Under the pieces are notes generated by a model that was not told the DNA's origin, ran no database searches, and was given only the letters and a program-made list of their open reading frames with translations. A stretch of 21,590 nt of DNA from JBFLVU01 sp037444825. Lineage in GTDB: Bacteria > Acidobacteriota > UBA4820 > DSQY01. The stretch covers positions 1-21,590 of the forward strand of contig JBBILR010000036.1 in the NCBI GenBank assembly GCA_037444825.1. Reading direction: 5' to 3'. The translations under genes and the position numbers were made by a program. This document shows positions 6,018-14,879 of the stretch, piece after piece (the stretch's first letter is position 1; each line of letters begins with the position of its first letter).

Positions 6018-7798
6018 CGGTACTTCTCCTCGATGCCGAACTCCCGCATCTTCCGCCAGAGGGTGGTCCTGCCCACGCCCAGGTGGCGGGCCGCCCGGGA
6101 ACGGTTCCCGCGGAAACGCTCCAGGGTCTCCACGAGGGTCTCCCGGGTGAGGGCGGGGGAGGGCCGTTCCGCCGCGTCCGGGGGGGTGGCGCGGCGGGGC
6201 CGCGCGGGCTCCTCCGCCGCGGGGAGGCGGACCTCCCCCCACTCGAGGATCTCCTTGGGGAGGGCGGGCCGCTCCAGGACGGTCCCCGAGGAGCAGACGA
6301 AGGCGTACTCCAGCGCGTTCCGCAGTTCCCGAACGTTGCCGGGCCAGGGGTAGTCCACCAGGAGGGCCATGGCCCGGGAGGAGACCTCCAGGACGTTCCG
6401 CCGGTACTTCTGGTTGAAGAGGTCCATGAAGTGGTGGACCAGCAGGGGGATGTCCTCCTTGCGCTCCCGAAGCGGCGGGATCTGGATGGGGATCACGTGG
6501 AGGCGGTAGTAGAGGTCCTCGCGGAAGGTCCCCTTGCGGATCTCCTCCTTGAGGTCCTTGTGGGTGGCGGCGAGGATGCGCACGTCCACCCGCAGGGTGC
6601 GGTTGCCCCCCACCCGCTCGAACTCCTTTTCCTGGAGGACCCTCAAGACCTTGGCCTGGAGGGCGAGGGACATGTCCCCCACCTCGTCGAGGAAGAGGGT
6701 CCCCCCGTCGGCCACCTCGAACTTGCCGGGCTTGTCGCCGACGGCGCCGGTGAAGGCCCCCTTGACGTGGCCGAAGAGCTCGCTCTCCAGGAGGCTCTCG
6801 GTGAGGGCGGAGCAGTTGATCTTCACGAAGGGGCGGGCGCGGCGGACGCTCTGTTGGACGATGGCGTTGGCCAGCATCTCCTTGCCGGTGCCGCTCTCCC
6901 CCAGGATGAGCACCGAGGCGTCGGTGTCCTTGATGGTCTGGACGAGGTCGAGGATCTCCTGCATGCGCTTGTTCTTGGTGACGAAGCCGTGGGCGCGGAC
7001 CAGCGAGGCCGCCTGCCTCTGGAGGCGGACCAGCTCCGAGTTGTCTCGGACGACGCCGATGACCCCCTGGGGTTCCCCCCGGACGTCCCTCAGGAGGTAG
7101 GTGCCCTTGAGGACGTGGCGGGGCTCGTCCTCGCCGGTGAGGACCCGTTCCCGGCAGTTGGCGATGGGCTTCTGGTTGGCCAGCGTCCACCGCACGGGGC
7201 AGTCGGTCTCGCAGGTGTCGGAGTGGAAGACCTCCGGGCAGGGCCTCCCCACCACCTCCTCCTCCCGCTTCTTCAGGAAGCGGAGGAGCCCGTGGCTGGC
7301 GTGGGTGATGGTGAGGTCGCCGTCGGCGATGAAGAAACCGTCGGCGATCCCCTCCAGGATGACGTTGAGCTTGTCCTTCTCCTGGGCCAGGGCCAGGGTG
7401 GTGGTCCTCAGGGTCTCCAGGTAGTTGCCCAGGTCGTCCATGTCCTTGAAGACCTCCATGGCGTAGGGCTCGCCGGGGGAGGGCTTCGGGGGGCCGAAGA
7501 TCCGGTGGGTCATGCAGAGGGGGCCCACGGCGGGATGGGCGCAGGCGATGGAGTGGCGCTGGACGGTGGTCCGGCCCTCGGCCTGGGCCCGGTGCATGAG
7601 GCACTGGGTCTCGCAGATGGCGGTCTTCGCCACGTCGGCGCAGGAGCGCCCCTTGAGGTCCTCGGAGAGGTCCAGGTCGAAGAGGCGGTAGAAGGCGGGG
7701 TTGGCGTAGAGGATCCGCCGCTCGCCGTCGAGGATGAGCACGCCGTCGGGGAGCTCGTCGAGGATCCTGCGGGTGAGACCGGCCTCCGGCTTCTTCAC
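6014..7798 (-). CDS. Sigma-54-dependent activator with two Cys-rich PAS domains
   Basis: A 594-residue enhancer-binding protein starting at GTG with GGAGG upstream. PAS 1 spans about 10-120 and PAS 2 about 145-255. Both carry C-x8-C-x3-C: C53/C62/C66 and C187/C196/C200, with extra Cys at 86, 95 and 215. The AAA+ domain (about 270-505) has Walker A GESGTGKE (300-307), the sigma-54 contact loop GAFTGA (347-352), Walker B GGTLFLDE (365-372) and the R-finger region. A Fis-type helix-turn-helix is at 563-585 (NRSRAARHLGVGRTTLWRK). The paired cysteine clusters could bind an Fe-S cluster, heme or zinc, or form disulfides, which would make this a redox- or metal-sensing activator. No receiver domain is present, so control is by ligand rather than phosphorylation. 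Its targets are unknown; the cytochrome gene overlaps it. Confidence 0.93.
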   Translation of the reverse strand: MKKPEAGLTRRILDELPDGVLILDGERRILYANPAFYRLFDLDLSEDLKGRSCADVAKTAICETQCLMHRAQAEGRTTVQRHSIACAHPAVGPLCMTHRIFGPPKPSPGEPYAMEVFKDMDDLGNYLETLRTTTLALAQEKDKLNVILEGIADGFFIADGDLTITHASHGLLRFLKKREEEVVGRPCPEVFHSDTCETDCPVRWTLANQKPIANCRERVLTGEDEPRHVLKGTYLLRDVRGEPQGVIGVVRDNSELVRLQRQAASLVRAHGFVTKNKRMQEILDLVQTIKDTDASVLILGESGTGKEMLANAIVQQSVRRARPFVKINCSALTESLLESELFGHVKGAFTGAVGDKPGKFEVADGGTLFLDEVGDMSLALQAKVLRVLQEKEFERVGGNRTLRVDVRILAATHKDLKEEIRKGTFREDLYYRLHVIPIQIPPLRERKEDIPLLVHHFMDLFNQKYRRNVLEVSSRAMALLVDYPWPGNVRELRNALEYAFVCSSGTVLERPALPKEILEWGEVRLPAAEEPARPRRATPPDAAERPSPALTRETLVETLERFRGNRSRAARHLGVGRTTLWRKMREFGIEEKYR

Positions 7799-7844
7799 GT
7801 CCGTCGCCTCCGGAGCCCCACGGTAGGGTCTCGAAGGCCCGCTG

Positions 7845-9908
7845 TCAAGGCTTCGGCGCCGCCTCCACCCGGTTCCGTCCGCCCGCCTTGGCGGCGTAGA
7901 GGGCCCGGTCGGCGGCCTCGCCGAGGGCGGCGGCGTCTCTCCCGGGAGCCAGCTCCGCCACCCCGGCGCTCAGCGTGACCCGGAAGGGCCCGGCGGCGGA
8001 GGGGTGGGGGACCTCGGCGAAGTCCCGGCGGATCTCCTCCAGGATCCGGGCGGCGTCCTCCGACCGGGTGTCGGGGAAGATCACCGCGAACTCGTCCCCG
8101 CCGTACCGGCCCAGGAAGTCGGTGCGCCGCAGGCGCTGCTTCAAAAGAAAGGCGAGGCTCCTCAGGACCCGGTCCCCCGTGGCGTGGCCGAAGCCGTCGT
8201 TCACCTCCTTGAAGCGGTCCACGTCCAGCATGGCGAAGGAGAGGGGGGAGCCGGTCCTGCCGGCCCGGGAGACTTCCAGGTGGAGCTGTTCCTTGAGGCG
8301 CGTGTGGTTCAAGAGGCCCGTCAGTCCGTCCCGGACCAGGAAGGAGGTGAGGAGGCGCGCCCGCTGGGCCCGGGCCGCCACGGAGGAGAGAAGGTAGCGG
8401 GGGGCGATGGACTTGGTGAGGAAGTCGTCGGCCCCCAGGTCGATGGCGGCCATCTGGTGCTGGATGCGGCTCTCCATGGAGAGGAAGACGATGGGCACCG
8501 TGAGGTAGGCCGGTATCTGGCGGATGACGGAGGCCAGCTCCAGCCCGTTGCAGCCGGGCATGTAGAGGTCCATGAGGATGATCTCCGGCTTGAATTCGCT
8601 GAGGACCTCCAGCACTTCCGCCGGCTCCGTGACGGCGCGGACGGCCATCCCCGCCTCCTCCAGAATGGCGGCGGTGCGGCGGGCCATCTCCGCCTCGTCG
8701 TCCACCAGCAGGACCCGGTAGGGGTCTTGGGGGCGGGGCCGGGTGAGGTGGTCCAGGGTGGCCACCAGGTCCGACGCCTCCACGGGCTTGGGGAAGAAAG
8801 CCTCGCCTCCGGCCCGCACCGCCCGCAGGCGCGTGCGGAAATCGGCGGATTGAGAAAAGAAGATCACGTGGGGCCGGGGCTGCCCGGGGGGGAAGAGGCG
8901 GGAGACGGCCTGCGTCCCCGTTTCTTCCCCGGAGGTGAAGAGGATGTCCATGAGGAGCGCCACCGGCTTCGCGTGCGGGAGGGCCTCCTCCATCGCCGAC
9001 GGGCTGGGGAACACCCGGGCGTCGTAGCCGAAGCGCCCGATCTGGCGGGCCAGCTCCAGGGCCAGCTTCTCGTCGTCGTCCACCACGAAGACCACTCGGC
9101 CCCGCTCCTCCGGTCCCTCCTGCGGGGCCTGGAAGGCGGCGGGAATCTCGATCTCCACCTCCGGCTCCCCCGGGGTAGGGGAGGCGGAGGCTTCCCGCTG
9201 GAGGGCCTCCAGCCCCTTCCCCACTTCCTCCAGGAGTTCGGGGCCGGGGGGTTCCCCCGACTCGGCCCAGTCGCCGAGAAGGTACTCCAGGGACCGCGCC
9301 GCGGCGGAGAGGGCGGGGAAGCCGAAGGTCCCCGCGGCGCCCGCCAGGGAGTGGACCTGCCGGTGGAGGTGGGAGCGGACCGCCGGGTCGTCCCCCTCGC
9401 CCAGGGCCGCTTCCCACAGGCGGCGGATCTCCTCGAGGCGGCCGGGGATGCCCTCGGCGAAGCCCCGCTTCAGGGCCTCCATCTTGGCGGCGAAGTCGGC
9501 GGGCGGGGCGGAAGGGGGGGCGCTCGTCGGCACGGAGGGCAGGGGGCACAGGCGCGTCACCGCCGCCTTCAGCTCCTCGGGGACCACGGGCTTGGTGAGG
9601 TAGGCGTCGGCCCCGGACTTCACCCCCTCGGTCTTGTACTGCTCCTTCCGGTAGACCCCCGTCAGGAGGATCACCGGAATGGAGGCCAGGAACGGCGTTT
9701 CCTTGATCCGCTGGCAGAGCTTGAAGCCCGAGAGGCGGGGTAGGAGGAGGTCGGTGACCACCAGGGAGGGCTTCTCCCGCTCCACCATCCGGAAGCCCTC
9801 CAGGCCGTCGGCGGCCTCCACCACCTCGTAGCCCTCGCCCTCCAGGAGGGCCCGCAGCAACTCCCGGATCTTGGGTTCGTCGTCGATGACCGCTACCTTT
9901 GGGGCCAT
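7845..9908 (-). CDS. REC-HPt-REC-REC-GGDEF response regulator (diguanylate cyclase)
   Basis: A 687-residue protein starting at ATG 9908. Domains in order: REC 1 (1-120; D53, K106), HPt (about 135-240; H186 in VHSLAGAAGTFGF), REC 2 (270-390; DDD 277-279, D321, K374), REC 3 (397-515; D447, K499) and GGDEF (about 520-680). The cyclase signature GGDEF (603-607) is intact, and an RxxD inhibitory site (R594-D597) sits five residues before it. It should make c-di-GMP from two GTP, with product feedback. The internal HPt can take phosphate from a hybrid kinase receiver and pass it to a REC, so this one chain may hold the last relay steps. It lies 23 bases after a receiver gene and downstream of the hybrid kinase. 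Confidence 0.94.
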   Translation of the reverse strand: MAPKVAVIDDEPKIRELLRALLEGEGYEVVEAADGLEGFRMVEREKPSLVVTDLLLPRLSGFKLCQRIKETPFLASIPVILLTGVYRKEQYKTEGVKSGADAYLTKPVVPEELKAAVTRLCPLPSVPTSAPPSAPPADFAAKMEALKRGFAEGIPGRLEEIRRLWEAALGEGDDPAVRSHLHRQVHSLAGAAGTFGFPALSAAARSLEYLLGDWAESGEPPGPELLEEVGKGLEALQREASASPTPGEPEVEIEIPAAFQAPQEGPEERGRVVFVVDDDEKLALELARQIGRFGYDARVFPSPSAMEEALPHAKPVALLMDILFTSGEETGTQAVSRLFPPGQPRPHVIFFSQSADFRTRLRAVRAGGEAFFPKPVEASDLVATLDHLTRPRPQDPYRVLLVDDEAEMARRTAAILEEAGMAVRAVTEPAEVLEVLSEFKPEIILMDLYMPGCNGLELASVIRQIPAYLTVPIVFLSMESRIQHQMAAIDLGADDFLTKSIAPRYLLSSVAARAQRARLLTSFLVRDGLTGLLNHTRLKEQLHLEVSRAGRTGSPLSFAMLDVDRFKEVNDGFGHATGDRVLRSLAFLLKQRLRRTDFLGRYGGDEFAVIFPDTRSEDAARILEEIRRDFAEVPHPSAAGPFRVTLSAGVAELAPGRDAAALGEAADRALYAAKAGGRNRVEAAPKP

Positions 9909-9931
9909 GGCCCTCCCCTTTCTCTGGATCC

Positions 9932-10315
9932 TTACGGGTTCCGGCCTTCCCAGATGGCCCGGACCTGAGACGGCAGGGCCATGGGGTCGAAGGGCTTGGT
10001 GATCACCCCCAGCGCCCCCAGCTCCTGGAAGTGCTGGATCTCCTGGGGCTGGGCCTTGGCCGTCATGAAGACCACCGGCACCCCGGCCAGGGCAGGAATT
10101 TCCTGGAGGCGCCGGAAGGTGGTAGGGCCGTCCATGCCGGGCATCATGACGTCCAGTAGGATCAGGTCGGGCTGAAAGAGGGGCGCCTTGGCCAGGGCCT
10201 CCTCGCCGGAGGAGCAAACCTCCAGGGTGAAGCCGCCCAGGGACTCCAGGGAAAGCCGGGCCACCGTCTGGATGTCCGGTTCGTCCTCCACGTACAGGAT
10301 CTTCGAAAGCGCCAT
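9932..10315 (-). CDS. Single-domain response regulator (CheY-like)
   Basis: A 127-residue stand-alone receiver with ribosome site GAGGAGG before ATG. Acidic pocket E10/D11, phosphorylation site D55 (LILLDVMMPG), T85 in VVFMTAK and K107 in ITKPFD are all present. There is no output domain. It lies between the hybrid kinase (49 bases upstream) and the REC-HPt-cyclase protein (23 bases downstream), so it is probably an intermediate or phosphate sink in the same relay. A role in motility switching is possible but unsupported here. Confidence 0.93.
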   Translation of the reverse strand: MALSKILYVEDEPDIQTVARLSLESLGGFTLEVCSSGEEALAKAPLFQPDLILLDVMMPGMDGPTTFRRLQEIPALAGVPVVFMTAKAQPQEIQHFQELGALGVITKPFDPMALPSQVRAIWEGRNP

Positions 10316-10364
10316 GGAACCTCCTCTCGGGTCGTTGCACCCGCGCGTCCCCGCGGGCTCCCTT

Positions 10365-13300
10365 TCAACGCGACAGCGCCTCCCGCACCGCCTCCCGCAG
10401 CCCCTCGTTGGTGGTCCTGCCCTTCACCAGGTACCGAAGAACCCCCGGCGGAATAGGGTGTGGCGGGTCCTCGGCGGAAAAGACCAGCACCGGCGGCAGC
10501 GTCCCCGGCCCCGCTTCCCGAAGGAGGGCCAGACCGTCCCCGTCGGGGAGGGTGAGGTCCAGGAGCACGAGGTCGAAGGCGCGTTCCGCCAGGTGCCCGC
10601 GGGCTTCCGCCAGCGAGCGCGCCGCCACCACCTCCGCCAGCGGGGCCACGATGGAGCGCACCACGTCCAGAAGGTCCGGGTCGTCCTCCACGTGGAGAAT
10701 GGAGCGGAGCCTCGAAGTCTCTCCTTCCGGCCGGGGCCCGGGCTCTCCCGTGAGGGGCAGGTCGAAGAAAAAGTCCGTTCCCTCCCCCTCCCGGCTGAAG
10801 AAGCCGATGCGCCCCCCCATCTTCTCCACGATGGCCTTGGCGATGGAGAGCCCCAGCCCCGTCCCGCCCTTTTTTCGGGTGTCGGAGGAGTCGGCCTGGG
10901 CGAACTTGGAGAAGATCCGGCTCCGGAAGGCTTCGGGGATGCCCGGCCCGTGGTCCCGCACCGTGACCCGGACCTCCCCCCCCCGCCGCTCGGCGAGGAC
11001 CTCCACCGCCGCGCCGTCGGGGGAGAACTTCACGGCGTTGGAGAGGAGGTTGGTCAGGACCTGGAGGAGACGGTCGGAGTCCACGCGGACCTTCCACGCC
11101 TCGGGAGGGAGGGCCGTCCCCTCCAGCCGGACCCCGAACTGGGCGGCGAAGCCCTGGTTGGCCTCCAGGGCCTGGAGGAGCAGGGGCCTCAGGGGAAGCT
11201 CCTTGAAATCGAAGATCATCCGGCCCGCCTCGATCTTCTCGATGTCCAGGATGTCGTTGATGAGGCGGACCAGGCGCTCGGCGTTCTTGAGGGCGATCTC
11301 CACCAGGGAGCGGGCCTGGGGCGGCAGCTCCCCGGCCACGCCCCCCTGCAGGAGGCCCAGGGAGCCCCGGATGGAGGTGAGGGGGGTCCTCAGCTCGTGG
11401 CTCACGGTGGAGACGAACTCCTTCTTGAGCCGCTCCACCTCCTTCCGCTGGGAGATGTCCTGGACGTTGCCCGCGAAGCGCTTCCCCTCCTGGGTCCGGA
11501 ATTCGAAGAAGGAGAGCTCCACGGGGAAGACCTCGCCGTTCTTGCGGCGGGCCTCCCACTCGGTGACCCGGCCCAGGGCCTTGCGGAAGGCCTCCCGGAA
11601 GTAGGCCTCCTCGTCCTGCCCTTCCGGCACGACGATCAGTTCCCGCACGTGCCGCCCCACCAGCTCCTCCCGGGTGTACCCGAAGATCCGTTCGGCGGCG
11701 GGGTTCACCATCTCCACGATCCCCTGGGGGGAGACGGAGATGAGGCCCCCCAGCATGTTGTCGAGGAGGGACCGGACCCGGGCCTCGCTCTCCCGGAGGG
11801 CGAGGAGGTCCTTCTGCCTCCGCACGGCGGCCCCCAGCGTGCCGGCGAGGGTCCGCAGGACCTCCAGTTCCGCCGCCGACCAGGGCCTCACCACCCGGTG
11901 CTCTTCGAGGAGGAGGATCCCCCACCAGTCGGCGCCGGAAAAGATGGGGACCAGCGCCACCGAGCGGCCGAGCCACGGGGAGTCGAAGGCGACGCCCTGG
12001 GAGGGGTCCACCGGAGCGGCGGCCACCGGCTGGCCCTGGGAGAGGGACTCGACCCAGGCGGGGACGAGCCACTCCGGCCGGCACTCCGGCGGGGGGGGCG
12101 AAGGCGCGGGCTCCATGCCGTAGGCGTCGGGGTCCAGCCAGACCGCCCGCCGCAGGGCGTGGCATTCCTGCACCGGTTTCTCGTACAGGGCGGCGGCGCT
12201 CACCTGCAGCGAGCGGCCCAGACGCTCCAGGACCTCCGGGATTCCGGCGGACCATTCCTCCGTCCTCAGCAGGCGCTCGGCGGCCAGGGAGGCCGCCTCC
12301 AGGACCGCGTCCCGGCTCCTCAGGGCCGCCTCCGCCTCCCGCTGGCGCTGGACGTCGCTCACCATCCCCACGGCGAAGAGGGGCTCGCCCCCGGCGTCCC
12401 GGGCCAGGGCCACGCTGAGGTCCCCCCAGAAGACCCGCCCGTCCTTTCGGAGGTACCGCTTGGCCAGGCGGTAGGCCTCCCGGCGGCCCGCCATGAGGTC
12501 CTTGAAGAGCTTGAGGTCCAGGTAGAGGTCCTGGGGGTGGGTGAAGTCGGCGAAGGTCATCCCCCTCAGCTCCTCCGCCGAGTAGCCGAGCATCTCCGTG
12601 AGGGCCGGGTTCACCACCCGCGGCCGTCCCTCGGGGTCCACCAGGGCGATGCCGATGGGGGCCCCTTCGAACATGGCCTTGAACTGCGCCTCGCTCCTCC
12701 GGAGGGCCTCCTCGGCCTTCAGCCGCTCGGTGATGTCGTTCTGGATCCCGACGAAGTGGGTCACGCGGCCGAAGTCGTCCCGGACGGGAAAGACCTGAAG
12801 CTCGTTGAAGAAGGGGGTGCCGTCCTTCCGGTAGTTGCGCAGGACCGCCCGGGCCTCCCGCCGCTCGGCCACGGCCCGGCGGATCTCCTCCAGGGCCGGC
12901 TGGTCCCGGTCGCCGCCGTGCAGGAACCGGCAGTTCTTGCCGAGGACCTCGGCGGTGGAATAGCCGGTGATGGCCTCGAAGGCGGTGTTGACGAAGACGA
13001 TGGGGTTGTCGGGCTGGGAGGGGTCGGTGACCACCACCCCGTTTCGGCTGGAGGCGAGGGCCCGGTGAAGGAGCCGGAGGTTGTCGAGGAGGCGCTGCGA
13101 CTCGGTGATGTCCTTGGCGTGGAGCAGGAACCCCTGGACGTCGGGGTCCTGGAGGAGGTTCCGGCCCAGGGCCTCCAGAACGGCGTAGGAGCCGTCCGCC
13201 TTCCGGAGGCGGAAGTCGGCGAAGAGCATCTCCCCGGGAGTCTCGGCGGCCTGGGAGAAGGCGGCTTCCAGGGAGGGGCGGTCGTCGGGGTGGACCCGGT

Positions 13301-13493
13301 CGAAGAGCGCCGTCCCCACCAGTTCCTCGGGGGGGAGCCCCAGAATCCTCTCGCTGGCGGGGTTCTGGTAGAGGATCCGGCCCTCGCGGTCGAGGACCGT
13401 GAGGAGGTCCTGGGCCTCCTGCAGGAGCTTGCGGAGGAGGTGCTCCTCCCTCTCCCCGAGGCTGGGCCACTCCCTTTCGGAATCGCGGTCCAT
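10365..13493 (-). CDS. Hybrid histidine kinase with PAS, LOV and GAF sensors
   Basis: A 1042-residue kinase with no clear membrane segment, so probably cytoplasmic. Domains: PAS (about 20-133), LOV-type PAS (145-258), PAS (266-385), GAF (about 395-560), PAS (570-685), HisKA with H699 (SHELRTPL), HATPase (N box around 815-823, DHGPGIP 847-853, GGTGLGLSI 876-884) and REC (930-1040; D979, K1024). In the LOV domain the flavin-binding signature GKNCRFLH contains the photoactive Cys (C188). R189, R205, N220, N230 and Q251 match the other FMN contacts of phototropin LOV2; only the Gln after NCRFL is His (H192). It should form a blue-light flavin-cysteine adduct. The output is autophosphorylation and transfer through D979, probably to the HPt of the downstream cyclase protein. 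The start ATG has GGAG upstream. Confidence 0.93.
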   Translation of the reverse strand: MDRDSEREWPSLGEREEHLLRKLLQEAQDLLTVLDREGRILYQNPASERILGLPPEELVGTALFDRVHPDDRPSLEAAFSQAAETPGEMLFADFRLRKADGSYAVLEALGRNLLQDPDVQGFLLHAKDITESQRLLDNLRLLHRALASSRNGVVVTDPSQPDNPIVFVNTAFEAITGYSTAEVLGKNCRFLHGGDRDQPALEEIRRAVAERREARAVLRNYRKDGTPFFNELQVFPVRDDFGRVTHFVGIQNDITERLKAEEALRRSEAQFKAMFEGAPIGIALVDPEGRPRVVNPALTEMLGYSAEELRGMTFADFTHPQDLYLDLKLFKDLMAGRREAYRLAKRYLRKDGRVFWGDLSVALARDAGGEPLFAVGMVSDVQRQREAEAALRSRDAVLEAASLAAERLLRTEEWSAGIPEVLERLGRSLQVSAAALYEKPVQECHALRRAVWLDPDAYGMEPAPSPPPPECRPEWLVPAWVESLSQGQPVAAAPVDPSQGVAFDSPWLGRSVALVPIFSGADWWGILLLEEHRVVRPWSAAELEVLRTLAGTLGAAVRRQKDLLALRESEARVRSLLDNMLGGLISVSPQGIVEMVNPAAERIFGYTREELVGRHVRELIVVPEGQDEEAYFREAFRKALGRVTEWEARRKNGEVFPVELSFFEFRTQEGKRFAGNVQDISQRKEVERLKKEFVSTVSHELRTPLTSIRGSLGLLQGGVAGELPPQARSLVEIALKNAERLVRLINDILDIEKIEAGRMIFDFKELPLRPLLLQALEANQGFAAQFGVRLEGTALPPEAWKVRVDSDRLLQVLTNLLSNAVKFSPDGAAVEVLAERRGGEVRVTVRDHGPGIPEAFRSRIFSKFAQADSSDTRKKGGTGLGLSIAKAIVEKMGGRIGFFSREGEGTDFFFDLPLTGEPGPRPEGETSRLRSILHVEDDPDLLDVVRSIVAPLAEVVAARSLAEARGHLAERAFDLVLLDLTLPDGDGLALLREAGPGTLPPVLVFSAEDPPHPIPPGVLRYLVKGRTTNEGLREAVREALSR

Positions 13494-13548
13494 GGTCCCG
13501 CTCCGTTTCGGCCCCGACGCCCGGGCCGGGTGGGGATCTACGGAAGGG

Positions 13549-13577
13549 AGGGTACCACAGGACCCGAGGCCCGCCCA
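13549..13577 (-). promoter_or_regulatory. Putative extended -10 promoter of the kinase gene
   Basis: On the minus strand, TACCCT (13554-13549) is preceded by TGG, an extended -10 TGn element. The -35 position (13577-13572, TGGGCG) is weak. A 7-base inverted repeat AGGACCC/GGGTCCT (13559-13565 and 13578-13584) brackets the -35 region and could be an operator or a weak terminator of the upstream efflux operon; it has no T run. The leader would be about 49 bases. Confidence 0.4.
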
Positions 13578-13592
13578 GGGTCCTCGCCGCGG

Positions 13593-14870
13593 TCACTCGT
13601 ACCGCAGGGCCTCGATGGGGTCCAGCCGGCTGGCCTTCACGGCGGGGTAGACGCCGAAGACGGCGCCGGTGAGGGCGGCGAAGCCCAGGGAGAGGGCGAC
13701 GATCCAGAAGGGGATGTACGCCGGGGGGAAGGTCTCGCTGACGGTTCGCTGGAGGATGAAGACCACCAGGTGGGAAACCCCCACCCCCAGCAGGAGCCCC
13801 AGGATCCCCCCCAGGGTGGACAGGGTCACCGACTCGATGAGGAACTGGTAGAGGATGTGGACCCGCTTGGCCCCCACGGCCATGCGGATGCCGATCTCCC
13901 GGGTCCGCTCGGTGACGGAGACCAGCATGATGTTCATGATGCCGATCCCTCCCACCACCAGGGTGATGCAGACGATGGCCGTGACCACCAGGGTGGAGAT
14001 GCCGGTGAACTGTTTGATGATGCGGCGGACCTGCTCGGTGGTGAAGACGCGGAAGTCGTCCTGTTGGCCGAACTTCAGGCCGTGGGTCCGGCGGAGGACG
14101 GCGCTGATGCGGTCCACGGCGTCGTCGATCCTCTTCGCGTCCCGCACCTGGATGACGATGAAGACCGAGTCGGCGGCCTCCTGCCCGTACTGCTGGATGG
14201 CGGTGGTCAAGGGGATGAAGATCTGGTCGTCCTGGCTCTGGCCGAAGGAGCCCCCCCGCTTCTCCAGGATGCCCACGATGGTGTAGGTGCCGCGCCCGAT
14301 CTGGATCTCCTCCCCCAGGCAGGCGGCGGGGAGGGCCAGCTTGTCCAGGATATCCTGCCCGATGACGCAGACCTTCCGGCGGGAGGCCACGTCCATGGGG
14401 CCCAGGAACCGCCCGTCCTCCAGATTCAGGGCGTTGATGGGGAGGTAGGCCTCGGTGGTCCCCAGGATCTGCGTGGAGTCCTTGCGGCCCCGGTAGGCGA
14501 TGGTCTCGGAGCGCATGACGAAGGGGGCCACCTCCTTCACCAGAGGGACCCCCTCCTTCACCGCCAGGGCGTCGCCGTAGGTCATCTTGAGGCGCTTGAT
14601 CCCCTCCATCCGGTTCTTGAACATCTCCCAGTTGGGGCGGACGAACATGGTGTCGGCGCCGAAGGTGTTGAACTCGGCGAACATGGCCTGGAAGACCCCC
14701 TGCATGATGGAGACCACCGACACCACCGCCAGCACGCCGATGATGATCCCCAGGACCGTCAGAAAGGAGCGCATCTTGTTGGCGAGGACGGCCCTCAGCG
14801 CGATGCGGAACAGCTCGAGGACCGTTCCCCAGAAGCCGAAGAGCTCTTCCTTTTTCAGGGCGGCGGCCAT
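13593..14870 (-). CDS. MacB-like ABC transporter permease
   Basis: A 425-residue inner-membrane permease. TM1 is at about 36-57, preceded by the cytoplasmic helix FRIALRAVLANKMRS. A large periplasmic domain (about 60-290) follows, then three TMs (about 294-318, 340-365, 388-410). The motif TERTREIGIRMAVGA between TM2 and TM3 and the end GVYPAVKASRLDPIEALRYE are diagnostic of the FtsX/MacB type. It is a separate permease, not fused to an ATPase as in E. coli MacB. It follows the ATPase gene by 9 bases and should couple ATP-driven conformational change to the adaptor and outer-membrane channel. The substrate is unknown: macrolides, peptides and lipids are all seen in the family. Confidence 0.93.
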   Translation of the reverse strand: MAAALKKEELFGFWGTVLELFRIALRAVLANKMRSFLTVLGIIIGVLAVVSVVSIMQGVFQAMFAEFNTFGADTMFVRPNWEMFKNRMEGIKRLKMTYGDALAVKEGVPLVKEVAPFVMRSETIAYRGRKDSTQILGTTEAYLPINALNLEDGRFLGPMDVASRRKVCVIGQDILDKLALPAACLGEEIQIGRGTYTIVGILEKRGGSFGQSQDDQIFIPLTTAIQQYGQEAADSVFIVIQVRDAKRIDDAVDRISAVLRRTHGLKFGQQDDFRVFTTEQVRRIIKQFTGISTLVVTAIVCITLVVGGIGIMNIMLVSVTERTREIGIRMAVGAKRVHILYQFLIESVTLSTLGGILGLLLGVGVSHLVVFILQRTVSETFPPAYIPFWIVALSLGFAALTGAVFGVYPAVKASRLDPIEALRYE

Positions 14871-14879
14871 GGGCGCTCC

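Noticed and set aside
6083..7978. 631-codon plus-strand frame opposite the sigma-54 regulator
   Set aside because: Val/Gly/Asp-rich shadow; the minus strand has complete AAA+ and PAS motifs.
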